From contig NZ_BDBN01000041.1 in assembly GCF_001613005.1 (NCBI RefSeq), forward strand, positions 1 through 64,000: a stretch of DNA of 64,000 bases, read 5' to 3'. Shown here piece by piece: positions 36,154-46,855 of the stretch. The position numbers and the translations under genes were made by a program. The notes below the pieces were generated by a model that saw nothing but the letters and a program-made list of their open reading frames with translations, did not search any database and was not told where the DNA came from. Source of the DNA: Nocardia nova NBRC 15556 (lineage in GTDB: Bacteria > Actinomycetota > Actinomycetes > Mycobacteriales > Mycobacteriaceae). How positions within the stretch are numbered: position 1 is the first letter of the stretch; each line of letters opens with the position of its first letter.

Positions 36154-36185
36154 TGCCTCGGGATCGGTTCGGATAGCATCTCGGC

Positions 36186-36815
36186 ATGCCCGATCCCGCA
36201 TCCGACCGCACACTCCCGCTGCGAGAGCGCAAACGACTGCGTACTCGGCGGGTACTGGCCGACACCGCCCTGCGGCTGTTCACCGAGCGCGGATTCGACG
36301 CGACGACACTCGACGAACTCGTCGACGAGGCCGAGGTATCTCGCAGCACCTTCTTTCGCACCTATCCGGCCAAGGAAGCGGTCGCGATCGAGGCGGAGGC
36401 GCAATTGTGGTCCGCATATCTCGCGGCGCTGACGGATCGACCGCTGACCGGAGTCGTGCTGGACGCGATACGGGAGACGCTGACCGCGGCCGTCGCCGAT
36501 CTGGAGCCGGAATGGGATCACCGGTATGTCGCCACTCGCCGGCTCATCCGCACCACCCCGGCACTGCTCGCCTACGTCGAGTACCACCGCCACGGGGTGG
36601 AGGCGGACGCGGTCACGATCCTCGCCGATCGCCTGGGACTGCCCGCGGACGATCTGCGACTGCAGGTCCTGGCCGAACTGGTGACCTCGGCGTGGAGTGT
36701 GGCCGGACGGGAATGGGTCCGGGCCGACGGCCGGGGCGGCCGCGCCGCGCTGACGGAGAGAGTGCGGGAGGCCTTCGCGGCGGTGCCGGCGAGTTTGGAG
36801 CTGCGGACCCGCTGA
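36186..36815 (+). CDS. TetR-family regulator
   Basis: This 209-residue protein has an N-terminal TetR helix-turn-helix: RRVLADTALRLFTERGFDATTLDELVDEAEVSRSTFFRTYPAKE at about 22-65. The C-terminal ligand domain is typical in length and poorly conserved; AYVEYHRHGVEADAV suggests the AcrR_like subgroup with a C-terminal MftR-type fold. TAGCAT (36174-36179) ends 6 bases before ATG 36186, a leaderless pattern. It is divergent from the MarR-like gene. Target unknown. Confidence 0.88.
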   Translation: MPDPASDRTLPLRERKRLRTRRVLADTALRLFTERGFDATTLDELVDEAEVSRSTFFRTYPAKEAVAIEAEAQLWSAYLAALTDRPLTGVVLDAIRETLTAAVADLEPEWDHRYVATRRLIRTTPALLAYVEYHRHGVEADAVTILADRLGLPADDLRLQVLAELVTSAWSVAGREWVRADGRGGRAALTERVREAFAAVPASLELRTR

Positions 36816-36827
36816 GGCGGCGCGGCC

Positions 36828-37538
36828 TCAGCGCGGTGCCGGTTCCTCGGCCGCCTCGGTGGCCAGCGCCGCGAATTGGTCTGCGCCCCACCGCGCGTCG
36901 ACTACCAGGCCGATCACGCCGATGGTGATGCAGACGCCCGACAGCACCAGCAGACCCGGGTTCGTCCGCCCGGTCAACGCGTCTCCGAGGACGACGACGC
37001 CGATGGTGCCGGGGATGATGCCCACGAAGGTGGCCAGCAGGTACGGCATCATCCGCACCGAGGACAGTCCGGCGCAGTAGTTGATCACCGAGAACGGCAC
37101 CGGTGCGATCAGCCGCAGCGAGCCGACGGCGAGCCAGCCGCGCCGGGCCAGTCGCCGATCCACCGCCTGTACCGCGGGATGAGTCAACCGCGCGGCGACC
37201 TGCTCCCGATCCAGGGCTCGCACGAGCAGCAGCGCCAGCACCGCGCTGACCGTCGTCGCGGCGACCGCGAGGGTGATGCCGAGAATCGGCCCGAACAACA
37301 GTCCGGCGCTGAGCGTGAAGACGGTGCGCGGAAACGGCGCCACCGTCACGAGCGCATGGACGAGGAAGAACAGCAGCGGAAACATCGGGCCGACCGAATC
37401 GGCCCACTCCCGGATCTGCTGTGGGGCCGGATGCGGTGCCAGTACGGCGACCGCGACCAGCGCGGCCGCGAGGATGGCCAGCATCACGACCCGTCGATTG
37501 CGCAGTAGTCGCAAGGCCACATTCGTCGTCCTCGGCAC
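36828..37538 (-). CDS. TVP38/TMEM64 (DedA-like) membrane protein, Rv1491c-like
   Basis: This 236-residue integral membrane protein has about six hydrophobic segments. The family core is visible: VTVAPFPRTVFTLSAGLLFGP (the re-entrant loop, about 65-85), RRGWLAVGSLRLIAPVPFSVINYCAGLS and VGIIPGTIGVVVLGDAL. Members are thought to move lipids across the membrane. GTG 37538 follows TAACCT by 6 bases, so leaderless. It is divergent from mutA and matches Rv1491c, which lies beside mutA in M. tuberculosis. Confidence 0.9.
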   Translation of the reverse strand: MPRTTNVALRLLRNRRVVMLAILAAALVAVAVLAPHPAPQQIREWADSVGPMFPLLFFLVHALVTVAPFPRTVFTLSAGLLFGPILGITLAVAATTVSAVLALLLVRALDREQVAARLTHPAVQAVDRRLARRGWLAVGSLRLIAPVPFSVINYCAGLSSVRMMPYLLATFVGIIPGTIGVVVLGDALTGRTNPGLLVLSGVCITIGVIGLVVDARWGADQFAALATEAAEEPAPR

Positions 37539-37783
37539 CGCGACAGGTTACCGGTCGGTATGGCCAGGCTGTGCGAAGAGTATGCGAACACCGGGCTAGC
37601 ATCGAATGAAGGTTGATGAATGATCGTTAACCGAACTGGTCGTCGACCTGCCGATATCGCATGCCCGTCGCACTGTGAATGGGTCACACAGGCGGTTGCG
37701 AAGGCGCTGCGAAGAGTTGGGTCCCAGCGTAGGTATCCGGTACGAGTGAAGTATCGGAGTCGAGTGGAAGAGGTACAGCAGCG

Positions 37784-39643
37784 ATGCCGATTGGTTCAGA
37801 TCCGGGTGCGGACACCGTGCCCGGATACGCCGCATGGCGCAAGGGTGTGGCCGGAGTGCTGGTCAAGTCCCGCAAGGTCGAGGCATCCGAACTCGGTGAC
37901 GAGCCGGAGCGCCTGCTCGATGTCACCAATTACGACGGAGTGACCGTCGCGCCGCTGTACACCCGTCGCGACGAACTGCCCGAACAGCCTCTGCCCGGAC
38001 GGTTCCCGTTCGTGCGCGGCAACGAGGCCACCCGCGACGTGCATCGGGGCTGGCATGTCAGCGCCCGCTTCGCCGGAACGGATCCGGCCGCCGTCAACCA
38101 GGAGATCCTCGCCGCTCTGGAGAACGGCGTCAGCTCCGTGTGGCTCGGGGTCGGCGAGAACGGCGTCCCGGTGGCCGGGCTGGCGGACACGCTGCGCGGA
38201 CTGCTGTTCGAACTGGCTCCCCTGAGCCTGCGGGCGGGCGCGGACACCCCCGCCGCCGCCGCGCAGGTGCTGACCCTGCTGGACGGCTACGAGGTGGCCG
38301 ACCGCTCCGATATCCACGTCTTCCTCGGCGCGGCGCCGCTGACCAGCCGCTTCGCCGGAGTGGCCGACACCGACCTCGACGCCGCGGTCGAGCTGGCGCG
38401 CACCGCCGCCGGCCGCACCGAGACCGTCCGGGCGATCACGGTGTCCGGCACCGTCTTCCACAACGCGGGTGCGTCCGATGCCCAGGAGATCGGCGCGGCC
38501 GTGGCCGCGGGCCTCGACTACCTGCGCGCACTCACCGACGCCGGCCTCGATGTCGCCGACGCGCTGGACCAGGTGAGTTTCCAGCTGGCGGCGACCGACG
38601 ATCAGTTCGAGACGATCGCGAAATTCCGCGCCGCCCGCCGGCTGTGGGCCCGGGTGGCGCACGAGGCCGGCGCGCCGGACTTCGGCAACGCGCCGCAGCA
38701 CGCCGTCACCTCGGAAGCGATGCTGAGCCAGCGTGATCCGTGGGTCAACATGCTGCGCACCACCCTGGCCGCTTTCGGCGCCGGCGTGGGCGGCGCGGAT
38801 CTGGTCACCGTGCTGCCCTTCGACGCGGCCCTGCCGGCCGGGGAACTCGGTGTGTCGCAAGCATTCTCGGAACGCATGGCACGCAACACGCAGCTGCTGC
38901 TGCTCGAGGAGTCGCATCTCGGACATGTGCAGGACCCGGGCGCGGGTTCCTGGCACGTGGAAAGCCTCACCGCGGAGGTCGCCGGTGCGGCGTGGGCGTT
39001 CATGCAGGAGCTCGAGCGCGCCGGCGGATACCGCGCCGCGCTGGAGTCCGGCCTGCTGGCCGAGCGCATCGCCGACACCCGGACCCGCCGCGAATCCGAT
39101 ATCGCCCACCGCCGCACCGCGGTCACCGGCGTCAACGAATTCCCGAACCTCGCCGAGGAGCCGCTGTCGGAGGCCGCGCGCGACACGAACGGGGTGGCCC
39201 GCTACGGCGCGGCCTTCGAGGCGCTGCGCAACCGTTCGGACGCCTACCTGGCCGCCCACGGCCGCCGGCCCCGGGCGCTGCTGGTACCGCTGGGCCCGGT
39301 CGCCGAGCACAACGTGCGCGTGACCTTCACCGCGAACGTACTGGCCTCCGGGGGCATCGAAACGGTGAACCCGGGAGCGCTGGAGACGTCCGGGATCGGC
39401 TCTACCGCAACCGAATCCGGAGCGACCATGGCGGTGCTGTGCGGCAGCGACGCCCGCTACGGCACCGAGGCCGCGCCCGCCGTGCAGCAGCTGCGCGACG
39501 CCGGCGTGACGACGGTCCTGCTGGCCGGGCCCGAGAAGGCGGTGGCCGAGGTGAGCGGCACACAGCGGCCGGACGGATTCCTCACGGCCCGCATGGACGC
39601 GGTGGCGACCCTGTCCGGCCTGCTGGAGAAGCTGGGAGCGTAA
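37784..39643 (+). CDS. mutA: Methylmalonyl-CoA mutase small subunit
   Basis: MutA is the non-catalytic beta subunit of the adenosylcobalamin-dependent mutase that interconverts (R)-methylmalonyl-CoA and succinyl-CoA, used for propionate metabolism and for methyl-branched lipid precursors. The 619-residue protein has the TIM-barrel blocks [37 protein letters not shown]-like [16 protein letters not shown] and [20 protein letters not shown]. The C-terminal domain lacks the DxHxxG cobalamin motif, as expected for this subunit. ATG 37784 has GGAAGAGG upstream. Its TAA shares a base with the mutB ATG. Confidence 0.95.
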   Translation: MPIGSDPGADTVPGYAAWRKGVAGVLVKSRKVEASELGDEPERLLDVTNYDGVTVAPLYTRRDELPEQPLPGRFPFVRGNEATRDVHRGWHVSARFAGTDPAAVNQEILAALENGVSSVWLGVGENGVPVAGLADTLRGLLFELAPLSLRAGADTPAAAAQVLTLLDGYEVADRSDIHVFLGAAPLTSRFAGVADTDLDAAVELARTAAGRTETVRAITVSGTVFHNAGASDAQEIGAAVAAGLDYLRALTDAGLDVADALDQVSFQLAATDDQFETIAKFRAARRLWARVAHEAGAPDFGNAPQHAVTSEAMLSQRDPWVNMLRTTLAAFGAGVGGADLVTVLPFDAALPAGELGVSQAFSERMARNTQLLLLEESHLGHVQDPGAGSWHVESLTAEVAGAAWAFMQELERAGGYRAALESGLLAERIADTRTRRESDIAHRRTAVTGVNEFPNLAEEPLSEAARDTNGVARYGAAFEALRNRSDAYLAAHGRRPRALLVPLGPVAEHNVRVTFTANVLASGGIETVNPGALETSGIGSTATESGATMAVLCGSDARYGTEAAPAVQQLRDAGVTTVLLAGPEKAVAEVSGTQRPDGFLTARMDAVATLSGLLEKLGA

Positions 39644-41904
39644 TGACTACTCGAGATGTGAACCACGTGATCGGCAGCTTCGCCGAGGTACCGCTGGGTG
39701 AACCGGCGGTCGGGCGGACCGGTGGCGGCGACGTCGAGGCGTTCGTCGCCGAATCGGCGGCCGCCAACGGCTACGCGCCCGAACAACTGGTCTGGGCCAC
39801 CCCCGAAGGTATCGACGTCGCGCCGGTGTACACCAAGGCCGACCGCGATGCCGTTGTGGCCGAAGGCTATCCGCTCGACAGCGTGCCCGGTGTGGCGCCG
39901 TTCGTGCGCGGCCCGTACCCGACCATGTACGTGAATCAGCCGTGGACCATCCGCCAGTACGCGGGATTCTCCACCGCCGCCGATTCCAACGCCTTCTACC
40001 GGCGCAACCTGGCCGCGGGCCAGAAGGGCCTGTCGGTCGCCTTCGACCTGGCGACCCACCGCGGCTACGACTCCGATCACCCCCGCGTCACCGGTGACGT
40101 CGGTATGGCCGGCGTCGCCATCGACTCGATCCTGGATATGCGGGAACTGTTCGACCAGATCCCGCTGGATCAGGTGTCGGTGTCGATGACCATGAACGGC
40201 GCGGTGCTGCCGATCCTGGCGCTCTACGTCGTCGCCGCCGAGGAACAGGGCGTCAAGCCCGAACAGCTGGCCGGAACCATTCAGAACGACATTCTGAAGG
40301 AGTTCATGGTCCGCAACACCTACATCTATCCGCCCAAGCCCTCGATGCGGATCATCTCCGACATCTTCGCCTACACCTCGGCGAAGATGCCGAAGTTCAA
40401 CTCGATCTCCATCTCCGGCTACCACATCCAGGAAGCCGGAGCCACCGCCGACCTGGAGCTGGCCTACACCCTGGCCGACGGTGTCGAATACATTCGCGCA
40501 GGCCTGGACGCGGGCATGGAGATCGATCAGTTCGCGCCGCGGCTGTCGTTCTTCTGGGCCATCGGCATGAACTTCTTCATGGAGGTCGCCAAGCTGCGCG
40601 CGGGCCGCCTGCTGTGGAGCGAGCTGGTGTCGAAGTTCGAGCCCAAGAGCCAGAAGTCGCTCTCGCTGCGCACCCACTCGCAGACCTCGGGCTGGTCGCT
40701 GACCGCGCAGGACGTGTTCAACAACGTCGCGCGCACCTGTGTCGAGGCGATGGCCGCGACCCAGGGCCACACGCAGTCGCTGCACACCAACGCCCTCGAC
40801 GAGGCGCTGGCGCTGCCCACCGACTTCTCCGCGCGCATCGCCCGCAACACCCAGCTGCTGCTGCAGCAGGAGTCGGGGACCACCCGGCCGATCGACCCGT
40901 GGGGCGGCTCCTACTACGTGGAGTGGCTGACCCACCAGCTCGCCGAGCGGGCCCGGGCCCACATCGCCGAGGTCGAGGCGCACGGCGGTATGGCGCAGGC
41001 GATTTCGGAGGGCATCCCGAAGCTGCGCATCGAGGAGGCCGCGGCCCGCACCCAGGCGCGCATCGACACCGGCGCGCAGCCGGTGATCGGCGTCAACAAG
41101 TACCAGGTGACCGAGGACCAGGAGATCGAGGTCCTCAAGGTCGAGAACTCGCGCGTGCGCGCGGAGCAGAACGAGAAGCTGCGCCGCCTGCGCGCCGAAC
41201 GCGACAGCGCCGAGGTCGAGCGGGCGCTGGCCGAATTGACAAGGGCCGCAGCGTCTTCCGAGGGCGGGATGGCCAACAACCTGCTCGCGCTGGCCATCGA
41301 CGCGGCCCGCGCCAAGGCCACGGTCGGCGAGATCTCCGACGCGCTGGAGAAGGTGTACGGTCGCCATCAGGCCGAGATCCGCACACTGTCGGGCGTCTAC
41401 CGAGAGGAGGCCGGCAAGGTGACCAACATCAGCAGGGCCATCGAGCTGGTCGAGGAATTCGCCGAGGCCGAGGGCCGCCGCCCCCGCATCCTCGTCGCCA
41501 AGATGGGCCAGGACGGCCACGACCGCGGCCAGAAGGTGATCGCGACCGCTTTCGCCGACCTCGGCATGGACGTCGATGTGGGCCCGCTGTTCCAGACTCC
41601 GGAAGAGGTGGCCCAGCAGGCGGCCGACAACGACGTGCACATCGTCGGTGTCTCCTCGCTGGCGGCCGGTCACCTCACGCTGGTGCCCGCCCTGCGGCAG
41701 GCACTGGCCGATGTCGGGCGCCCCGACATCATGGTCATCGTCGGCGGCGTCATTCCGCCCGGTGACTTCGACGAGCTGTATGCCGCCGGCGCCGCGGCGA
41801 TCTTCCCGCCGGGCACCGTGATCGCCGATGCCGCGATCGGTCTGCTGCAGAAGCTGGCGGCCGAACTCGGCCACGAGATCGGCGGACAAGCCGAGGCGGA
41901 ATGA
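39643..41904 (+). CDS. mutB: Methylmalonyl-CoA mutase large (catalytic) subunit
   Basis: The protein has 753 residues. The N-terminal barrel binds the substrate ([54 protein letters not shown]). The C-terminal domain has the lower-ligand motif D624-G-H626-D-R-G629 followed by the conserved SSLAAGH and GGVIPP of the B12 fold. Catalysis needs adenosylcobalamin and MutA. ATG 39643 overlaps the mutA stop (TAATG), and the TGA overlaps the meaB ATG (ATGA), so mutA-mutB-meaB is one coupled operon. Confidence 0.97.
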   Translation: MTTRDVNHVIGSFAEVPLGEPAVGRTGGGDVEAFVAESAAANGYAPEQLVWATPEGIDVAPVYTKADRDAVVAEGYPLDSVPGVAPFVRGPYPTMYVNQPWTIRQYAGFSTAADSNAFYRRNLAAGQKGLSVAFDLATHRGYDSDHPRVTGDVGMAGVAIDSILDMRELFDQIPLDQVSVSMTMNGAVLPILALYVVAAEEQGVKPEQLAGTIQNDILKEFMVRNTYIYPPKPSMRIISDIFAYTSAKMPKFNSISISGYHIQEAGATADLELAYTLADGVEYIRAGLDAGMEIDQFAPRLSFFWAIGMNFFMEVAKLRAGRLLWSELVSKFEPKSQKSLSLRTHSQTSGWSLTAQDVFNNVARTCVEAMAATQGHTQSLHTNALDEALALPTDFSARIARNTQLLLQQESGTTRPIDPWGGSYYVEWLTHQLAERARAHIAEVEAHGGMAQAISEGIPKLRIEEAAARTQARIDTGAQPVIGVNKYQVTEDQEIEVLKVENSRVRAEQNEKLRRLRAERDSAEVERALAELTRAAASSEGGMANNLLALAIDAARAKATVGEISDALEKVYGRHQAEIRTLSGVYREEAGKVTNISRAIELVEEFAEAEGRRPRILVAKMGQDGHDRGQKVIATAFADLGMDVDVGPLFQTPEEVAQQAADNDVHIVGVSSLAAGHLTLVPALRQALADVGRPDIMVIVGGVIPPGDFDELYAAGAAAIFPPGTVIADAAIGLLQKLAAELGHEIGGQAEAE

Positions 41905-43046
41905 GCGACGCCGACCGGACCCCGGCGGGCGATGCGCCCGCCGGGGCTGAGGTGCCCACCAAGGCGGAGTTGCCCGGAAGCCAGGCTCTGTCCACCGCCC
42001 GCGGCCTGCCTCCCGCGCTGCGCGTGGACGGACCGCAGTCGCCGGGCGGCGGCCAACGCCGGACCATCGATGTGGCGGAGCTGGCGGGTGCGATCCGCGA
42101 CAATCAGCGCGCCGCGCTCGCCCGCGCGATCACGCTGGTCGAATCCACCCGCGCCGATCACCGCGAGGCGGCCCAGCGGCTGCTGCTCGAGCTGACGGCC
42201 GAAGCCGGCGCCGCCGCGTCCAATCGCGTCGGTATCACCGGCGTTCCGGGCGTGGGCAAGTCGACGTTCATCGACGCGCTCGGGATGTATCTGATCGGCC
42301 AGGGGCATCGGGTCGCGGTGCTGGCGGTGGATCCGTCCTCGACTCGCACCGGCGGATCGATTCTCGGCGACAAAACCCGCATGGCGCGTTTGTCGGTGGA
42401 ACGTGACGCGTTCATCCGCCCGTCGCCGACCGCGGGCACGCTGGGCGGTGTCGCCAAGGCGACCCGCGAGACCATTGTGCTGCTCGAGGCCGCCGGTTAC
42501 GACGTGATCCTGGTGGAGACGGTGGGCGTCGGCCAGTCCGAGGTGACCGTCGCGAATATGGTCGACGTGTTCTGCTTCCTCACGCTGGCCCGCACCGGAG
42601 ATCAGTTGCAGGGCATCAAGAAGGGTGTGCTGGAGCTGGCCGATCTGGTCGCGGTCAACAAAGCCGACGGCCGCCACGAGGTGGAGGCGCGGGCCGCCGC
42701 ACGCGAATTGCAGGGTGCGATGCGACTCATCCATCCGCGCGAATCCCTCTGGCGCCCACCGGTTCTCACCATGAGCGGGCTCAACGGCACCGGTCTGGAC
42801 ACCTTCTGGGATACGGTCCTCGAACACCGGCGCGTTCTCACCGAGGCGGGCGAGTTCGCCGAGAAGCGCCGCCGTCAGCAGGTCGACTGGACCTGGACGA
42901 TGGTGCACGACCAGTTGCTGCGCCGGCTGGCCGACAGTCCCGGCGTGAAAGCGATTCGCGCACAGGTGGAAAAGCAGATCCGCGACGGATCGCTGACCCC
43001 GGCCCTCGCAGCCGAGGAACTGCTGCGCGCCTTCGACGAGAAGTAG
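41901..43046 (+). CDS. meaB: Methylmalonyl-CoA mutase-associated GTPase
   Basis: MeaB is a G3E-family GTPase chaperone that loads and protects the cobalamin cofactor of the mutase. The 381-residue protein has a P-loop GVPGVGKST at 114-122, switch residues in [16 protein letters not shown], the Walker B-like ETVGVGQSE and the base-specificity NKAD. The first 55 residues are a Pro/Ala-rich extension that is longer than usual. ATG 41901 overlaps the mutB stop. A hairpin follows its TAG. The layout matches Rv1496. Confidence 0.95.
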   Translation: MSDADRTPAGDAPAGAEVPTKAELPGSQALSTARGLPPALRVDGPQSPGGGQRRTIDVAELAGAIRDNQRAALARAITLVESTRADHREAAQRLLLELTAEAGAAASNRVGITGVPGVGKSTFIDALGMYLIGQGHRVAVLAVDPSSTRTGGSILGDKTRMARLSVERDAFIRPSPTAGTLGGVAKATRETIVLLEAAGYDVILVETVGVGQSEVTVANMVDVFCFLTLARTGDQLQGIKKGVLELADLVAVNKADGRHEVEARAAARELQGAMRLIHPRESLWRPPVLTMSGLNGTGLDTFWDTVLEHRRVLTEAGEFAEKRRRQQVDWTWTMVHDQLLRRLADSPGVKAIRAQVEKQIRDGSLTPALAAEELLRAFDEK

Positions 43047-43053
43047 CAGGGCT

Positions 43054-43084
43054 GTCCGGGCGACGAGAATTCGCGCCCGGACAC
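43054..43084. terminator. Hairpin between meaB and the amidohydrolase gene
   Basis: TGTCCGGGCG (43054-43063) and CGCCCGGACA (43075-43084) pair perfectly over an 11-base loop. It sits between two converging genes and may stop both transcripts. Confidence 0.7.
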
Positions 43085-43085
43085 C

Positions 43086-43973
43086 TCATCGCATCCGGAA
43101 CAGCCGCGCCGCATTGTCGTAGCAGACCGCGCGCACCCAGTCCGCGCCCAAGTCGAGTCGTTCGAGCGCTTCCAGCGCGTGGGCGTAGGAGTACGGGATG
43201 TTCGGAAAGTCACTGCCGAACAGGATGCGCTCGCCCAGCTCGGACAGGCGCGAATATTCGTTGCGCGGGAACGGGTTTCGCTCTTCGATGAAATCGGTGA
43301 ACGACATCGTGGTGTCGAGGTGCACGTTGTCGTAGCGCTCGGCGAGGTCGAGGAACTGCGAGTATTCCGGCACGCCCATATGAGCGATGATCAGCGTCAG
43401 CCGCGGAAACCGCTGCAGCAGTGCCGCTATCGGTTCCGGACCGGTGAATTCACCCGGCGCCGGCCCCGAGCCACAGTGGATCAGCACCGGAATCCCGGCC
43501 TCGGACAGCAGCCCCCACACTTCGGTCAGCAGCGGGTCGCCCGGATGATAATCGCCGACCTGGATATGCGATTTGAAGATGCGCGCTCCGGATTCGACCG
43601 CCGCGCTCACATAACTTCCGGCGCCGTGCTCGGGGTAGAAGGTCGCGGTGTGCAAGCAGCCCGGGGTGCGCGCGGCGAAGTCGGCCGCCCATTCGTTCAG
43701 CCACGCCGCCATATCGGGTTTGTGCGGATACACCAGGGAGGTGAACGCCCGCACTCCGAAGCCGCGTAGCGTATCCAGGCGCTGCTGCTCGTCGTCGCGA
43801 TAGGTGATCGGCCACGGCCGTCCGATCAGCGGGCCCGCGGAATCGAAATACGCCCACACCTTGTGCAGCACCCGATCGGGCATGAAGTGGGTGTGCACAT
43901 CGATGATTCCGGGCAGCTCCATCCGGCTCCGGAATTGCGTGACCGCCGCCTGGTCATTCTCGTCGACCGTCAC
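43086..43973 (-). CDS. Amidohydrolase-2 family (TIM-barrel metal hydrolase)
   Basis: This 295-residue protein opens its barrel with IIDVHTHFMPD (19-29), the metal-binding H-x-H of amidohydrolase-2 enzymes. Later metal and substrate residues appear in FKSHIQVGDYHP, LIHCGSGPAPGEF, IIAHMGVPEY and the C-terminal LFGSDFPNIPYSY with the conserved Asp. The family includes ACMS and gamma-resorcylate decarboxylases as well as hydrolases; the substrate is unclear. GTG 43973 overlaps the nucleoside hydrolase stop (GTGA), giving a coupled pair. Confidence 0.85.
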   Translation of the reverse strand: MTVDENDQAAVTQFRSRMELPGIIDVHTHFMPDRVLHKVWAYFDSAGPLIGRPWPITYRDDEQQRLDTLRGFGVRAFTSLVYPHKPDMAAWLNEWAADFAARTPGCLHTATFYPEHGAGSYVSAAVESGARIFKSHIQVGDYHPGDPLLTEVWGLLSEAGIPVLIHCGSGPAPGEFTGPEPIAALLQRFPRLTLIIAHMGVPEYSQFLDLAERYDNVHLDTTMSFTDFIEERNPFPRNEYSRLSELGERILFGSDFPNIPYSYAHALEALERLDLGADWVRAVCYDNAARLFRMR

Positions 43974-45022
43974 CGAACCTCCTGTGCCACAGGCGGGTAC
44001 AGCGCCGCCGCGAAATCACCGATCCGCTCGATCATGCGGTCGAAGAAGGCCGCCGGGTCGGTGCCGACCGCGATATCGGCATTGGGTGCGCGACCCCACA
44101 TGCCCGCCCAATCGGCGACCGTGGTGCCGCGGGTGATCGTCCCGGCCAGCTCGACGTCCACCGTTGCCGGGCGCAGCACCGCCAGGGTCGGTTCGAGCGC
44201 GACCGCCGCGGCGAACGGATCGTGCATATGTGCCAAATACCCCTGGTTGTAATGCTGGTGGAACTCGAAGTAGAACCGCACCGCGTCGATCAGGAACCGC
44301 ACAATCGGATTGGCCGCCTCGGACCGGAGGCCGGACGGATCCCCGGGAGCCGGCATCGCGGCGCCGCCGCAGTGCGCTCGCTCGGCGATCCGCCGCAGAT
44401 GGTCCGGGAACATCTCGATCGATTCGGTGATGTCGAGCGCGCAGACGATCGGCCGATGATCCTGCGGGGCGGCGGAGAACGCGTCGAAGACCACTTTGGC
44501 GGCCTCGGGGTCGACATGCACGTTCCACTCGTTGGTCGGGGTGGTGTTACCCGGATGCCGGAACGCGCCGCCCATGATCACCAGTCGCCGAAGCAGTTGC
44601 GGCAGCCGGGGTTCCAGTTCCAGCGCCAGGGCCAGGTTGGTCAAGGGCCCGGTGCACAGGCCCAGTACCGCACCCGGACGTGCCCGCACCGTGTCGACCC
44701 ACAACTGCGCCGCCGAACGATCCGAGAGCGGGCGCGGCGAGGGCGGCAGTTCGGCATAGCCGATCCCGTGCGGACCGTGGGTGTCCTCGGTGGTCCGCAG
44801 CGGGATCGCCAGCGGCTGCGCCGCGCCGAGTGCCACCTCGATGGCCGGCGCCCGGCACAGATCCAGCAGGGCCAGATTGTTCGCCGCGACCTGCGCGGTG
44901 GGGACATTGCCTCCGGTCGAGGCTATTCCGGCGATCTCCAGCTGCGGATCCGCCAGCAGATACAACAGTGCCAGCGCATCGTCGATTCCGGTGTCTACGT
45001 CCACCATGATCGTCTGCCGCAC
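43970..45022 (-). CDS. Inosine/uridine-preferring nucleoside hydrolase family protein
   Basis: The protein has 350 residues. The calcium-binding signature DVDTGIDDALAL is at 8-19, with the conserved CTGPLTNLALALE near residue 122, GGAFRHPGNTTPTNEWNVHVDPEAA and a late HDPFAAAVAL supplying the active-site His and Asp. It splits the N-glycosidic bond of ribonucleosides for salvage. GTG 45022 follows TAGTCT by 6 bases, a leaderless start; ATG 45007 would remove the five residues before VDVDTG. It heads a two-gene unit with the amidohydrolase. Confidence 0.92.
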   Translation of the reverse strand: MRQTIMVDVDTGIDDALALLYLLADPQLEIAGIASTGGNVPTAQVAANNLALLDLCRAPAIEVALGAAQPLAIPLRTTEDTHGPHGIGYAELPPSPRPLSDRSAAQLWVDTVRARPGAVLGLCTGPLTNLALALELEPRLPQLLRRLVIMGGAFRHPGNTTPTNEWNVHVDPEAAKVVFDAFSAAPQDHRPIVCALDITESIEMFPDHLRRIAERAHCGGAAMPAPGDPSGLRSEAANPIVRFLIDAVRFYFEFHQHYNQGYLAHMHDPFAAAVALEPTLAVLRPATVDVELAGTITRGTTVADWAGMWGRAPNADIAVGTDPAAFFDRMIERIGDFAAALYPPVAQEVR

Positions 45023-45167
45023 GGTGCGAGACTAGCGGCCCGCCGCCGGGCCGCCCCGTCCGGCCTGTCGGCGGGCGAAACGATGCGGACGAGGGTAGTT
45101 TCGACATGTCAATTCTCGTGTTGTGGACCGTGCGCGTTCCTCGCAGCGGCCTGGGGGTGTTTCGCCG

Positions 45168-45578
45168 GTGAGATTCGCGGACCGTTTCAACGAGGTCGTC
45201 TCGCAGTGGGAGCAGGCGCACGGTATCCGGATGACCAATCGCGCCTTGGCTTTTCGCGTGACCCAGGCCGGGCATCCCGTCTCGGCGACCTATCTGTCCC
45301 AGCTGCGGTCGGGCAATCGCGACAATCCGTCCCGAGCTTTGGTCGAAGCCGTGGCCAGGGTGCTGGCGGTGGAATTGACCCGTTTCAACGACGGTGGGCC
45401 CGGTGATCCGGTGCCCGGTGACGACCTGGTGTCGGCGGCGGTGGACGATCCGGCGCTGCGGCGCCTGCTGAGCACGGCGGCCGGACTGTCCGCCTCCTCG
45501 ATCGAATTGCTGTCGGATCTGGCCGCCAAGCTGCGGCTCGCGGAGGGGTTGGCGCCGGGCACGACGGCCCAGCTGTGA
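45168..45578 (+). CDS. EspR/XRE-like helix-turn-helix DNA-binding protein
   Basis: This 136-residue protein has an EspR-like arrangement: RFADRFNEVVSQWEQAHG, then a helix-turn-helix with GHPVSATYLSQLRSGNRDNPS, which is nearly the EspR recognition segment, and a C-terminal dimerisation helix (ASSIELLSDLAAKLRLAEGL). EspR of M. tuberculosis is a nucleoid-associated regulator of secretion and lipid genes. GTG 45168 with GGGGG upstream is chosen because EspR-type proteins begin just before the FA-x-R block; GTG 45123 would add 15 residues. It stands alone. Confidence 0.78.
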   Translation: MRFADRFNEVVSQWEQAHGIRMTNRALAFRVTQAGHPVSATYLSQLRSGNRDNPSRALVEAVARVLAVELTRFNDGGPGDPVPGDDLVSAAVDDPALRRLLSTAAGLSASSIELLSDLAAKLRLAEGLAPGTTAQL

Positions 45579-45584
45579 CCGTGC

Positions 45585-46829
45585 CTACCGTCCGGTCGTG
45601 GCGGCGGAAGTTTCGTACGTGGGCAGTTCGTAGTCGTCGGTCTTGCCGAAGAACAGCTTCATCATGACCGGCCGCATCGGCTTCGACATCATGATCCGGT
45701 TGGCGGTTCGCCGCATGGATGTGCCGAATGCGCTGGGGGACAGCATCATATCGATTCCGCCGCCGGGGAGTTCCTTGGCCTTGTCGAGGAACGGGGTGAC
45801 CTTCTCCTCGTAGCGGCGCAGCGCCGCCGGGACATCGGCCGGATCGGCCGCCAGCTCACCCGCGAGGATGTATGCGCCGACGAGCGCCATCGCCGTGCCC
45901 ATCCCGGTCATCGGTGAGCCGCAGTAGCCGGCGTCGCCGACCAACGTCACGCGCCCGGCCGCCAGCGTGGGCATATCGATGCGCGCGAGTTCGTCGAAGT
46001 AGAAGTCGTCGGCCTCGGTCATGGCCGCCAGAATGGTCGGCGCGTGCCAGTGCGGCTGCGAACCGACCTTCTCGCAGATCAGCCGTTGCTGTGCGGCGGT
46101 ATCGCGGCGCAGCGCCGGATCGGGGTCGCCGAGCAGAGTGAGAATCGCCTTGGCGGTCGCGGGATCGCGGTCGGGCCGCAAGCCGACCGCGGCGGAAGGA
46201 ACCAGCTGCATGGCGAACCAGCCGGGCGTGATCCCCGCCGGGGTCGGCATCGTGAAGAACGAGGCGTAGCCGCCGAGGAAGGTGCTGAACTGCTCCTCCG
46301 GACCGAAGGCCAGCCGGCGGGTCGCCGAATGCACGCCGTCGGCGCCGACGACGAGGTCGAAGTGGCCGCTGCGTCCCGAGGCGAACTCGACCGTCACGCC
46401 GGTGTCGTCCTGGGTCAGCGATTCGATCCACTCGCCGTAGCGGTAATCCAGCTCACCGCCGGCCGCGGCGACGGCGTCGAGCAGTACCTGATTGAGGTCA
46501 CCGCGGGTGATCTCGATGTCGGCCACCGGGCCCTTGCCCTCGAAATGTTCCATCGCCATGTTCGCGTAGGTGCGTCCCTTGTGGTCGATGTAGGAAATGC
46601 CGAGTTCTTCGAGCTGGTATTCGGCGATGCCCGGCATCAGGCCCATGCGCTCGGCCACCTCGCGACTGGGTCCGCGCAGATCGACAGCCTGTCCGCCCGG
46701 CCGGGGAGCGGTGGCGCGCTCGATGACGGTGACCGCGATACCGGCTCGAAGCAATTGCAGCGCAACGGCATTGCCGGCGATGCCGCCGCCGGAGACCAGG
46801 ATGTGCAGAGGGCGGGAGATGGTGCTCAT
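45585..46829 (-). CDS. FAD-dependent monooxygenase (PHBH fold)
   Basis: The protein has 414 residues. The FAD-binding GGGIAGNAVALQLL is at about 11-24, a DG-type motif lies in VGADGVHSATRRLAFG, and GDAGYCGSPMTGMGTAMAL is the second FAD contact. It is of the class A aromatic hydroxylase/TetX-like group; such enzymes hydroxylate phenolics or inactivate antibiotics. ATG 46829 has TAGGAA 9 bases upstream. A divergent TetR gene and dense inverted repeats between them suggest substrate-induced expression. Confidence 0.87.
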   Translation of the reverse strand: MSTISRPLHILVSGGGIAGNAVALQLLRAGIAVTVIERATAPRPGGQAVDLRGPSREVAERMGLMPGIAEYQLEELGISYIDHKGRTYANMAMEHFEGKGPVADIEITRGDLNQVLLDAVAAAGGELDYRYGEWIESLTQDDTGVTVEFASGRSGHFDLVVGADGVHSATRRLAFGPEEQFSTFLGGYASFFTMPTPAGITPGWFAMQLVPSAAVGLRPDRDPATAKAILTLLGDPDPALRRDTAAQQRLICEKVGSQPHWHAPTILAAMTEADDFYFDELARIDMPTLAAGRVTLVGDAGYCGSPMTGMGTAMALVGAYILAGELAADPADVPAALRRYEEKVTPFLDKAKELPGGGIDMMLSPSAFGTSMRRTANRIMMSKPMRPVMMKLFFGKTDDYELPTYETSAATTGR

Positions 46830-46855
46830 GGGGGTGATTCCTATCGGTTGGTCCG

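Noticed and set aside
37539-37783. Cobalamin riboswitch before mutA
   Set aside because: The mutase needs B12, but I could not find the B12-box GCCACTG or its partner structure in the 245-base gap.
45123-45167. Upstream extension of the EspR-like gene from GTG 45123
   Set aside because: EspR-type proteins begin just before the FA-x-R block. The extension has no conserved residues, though it cannot be excluded.
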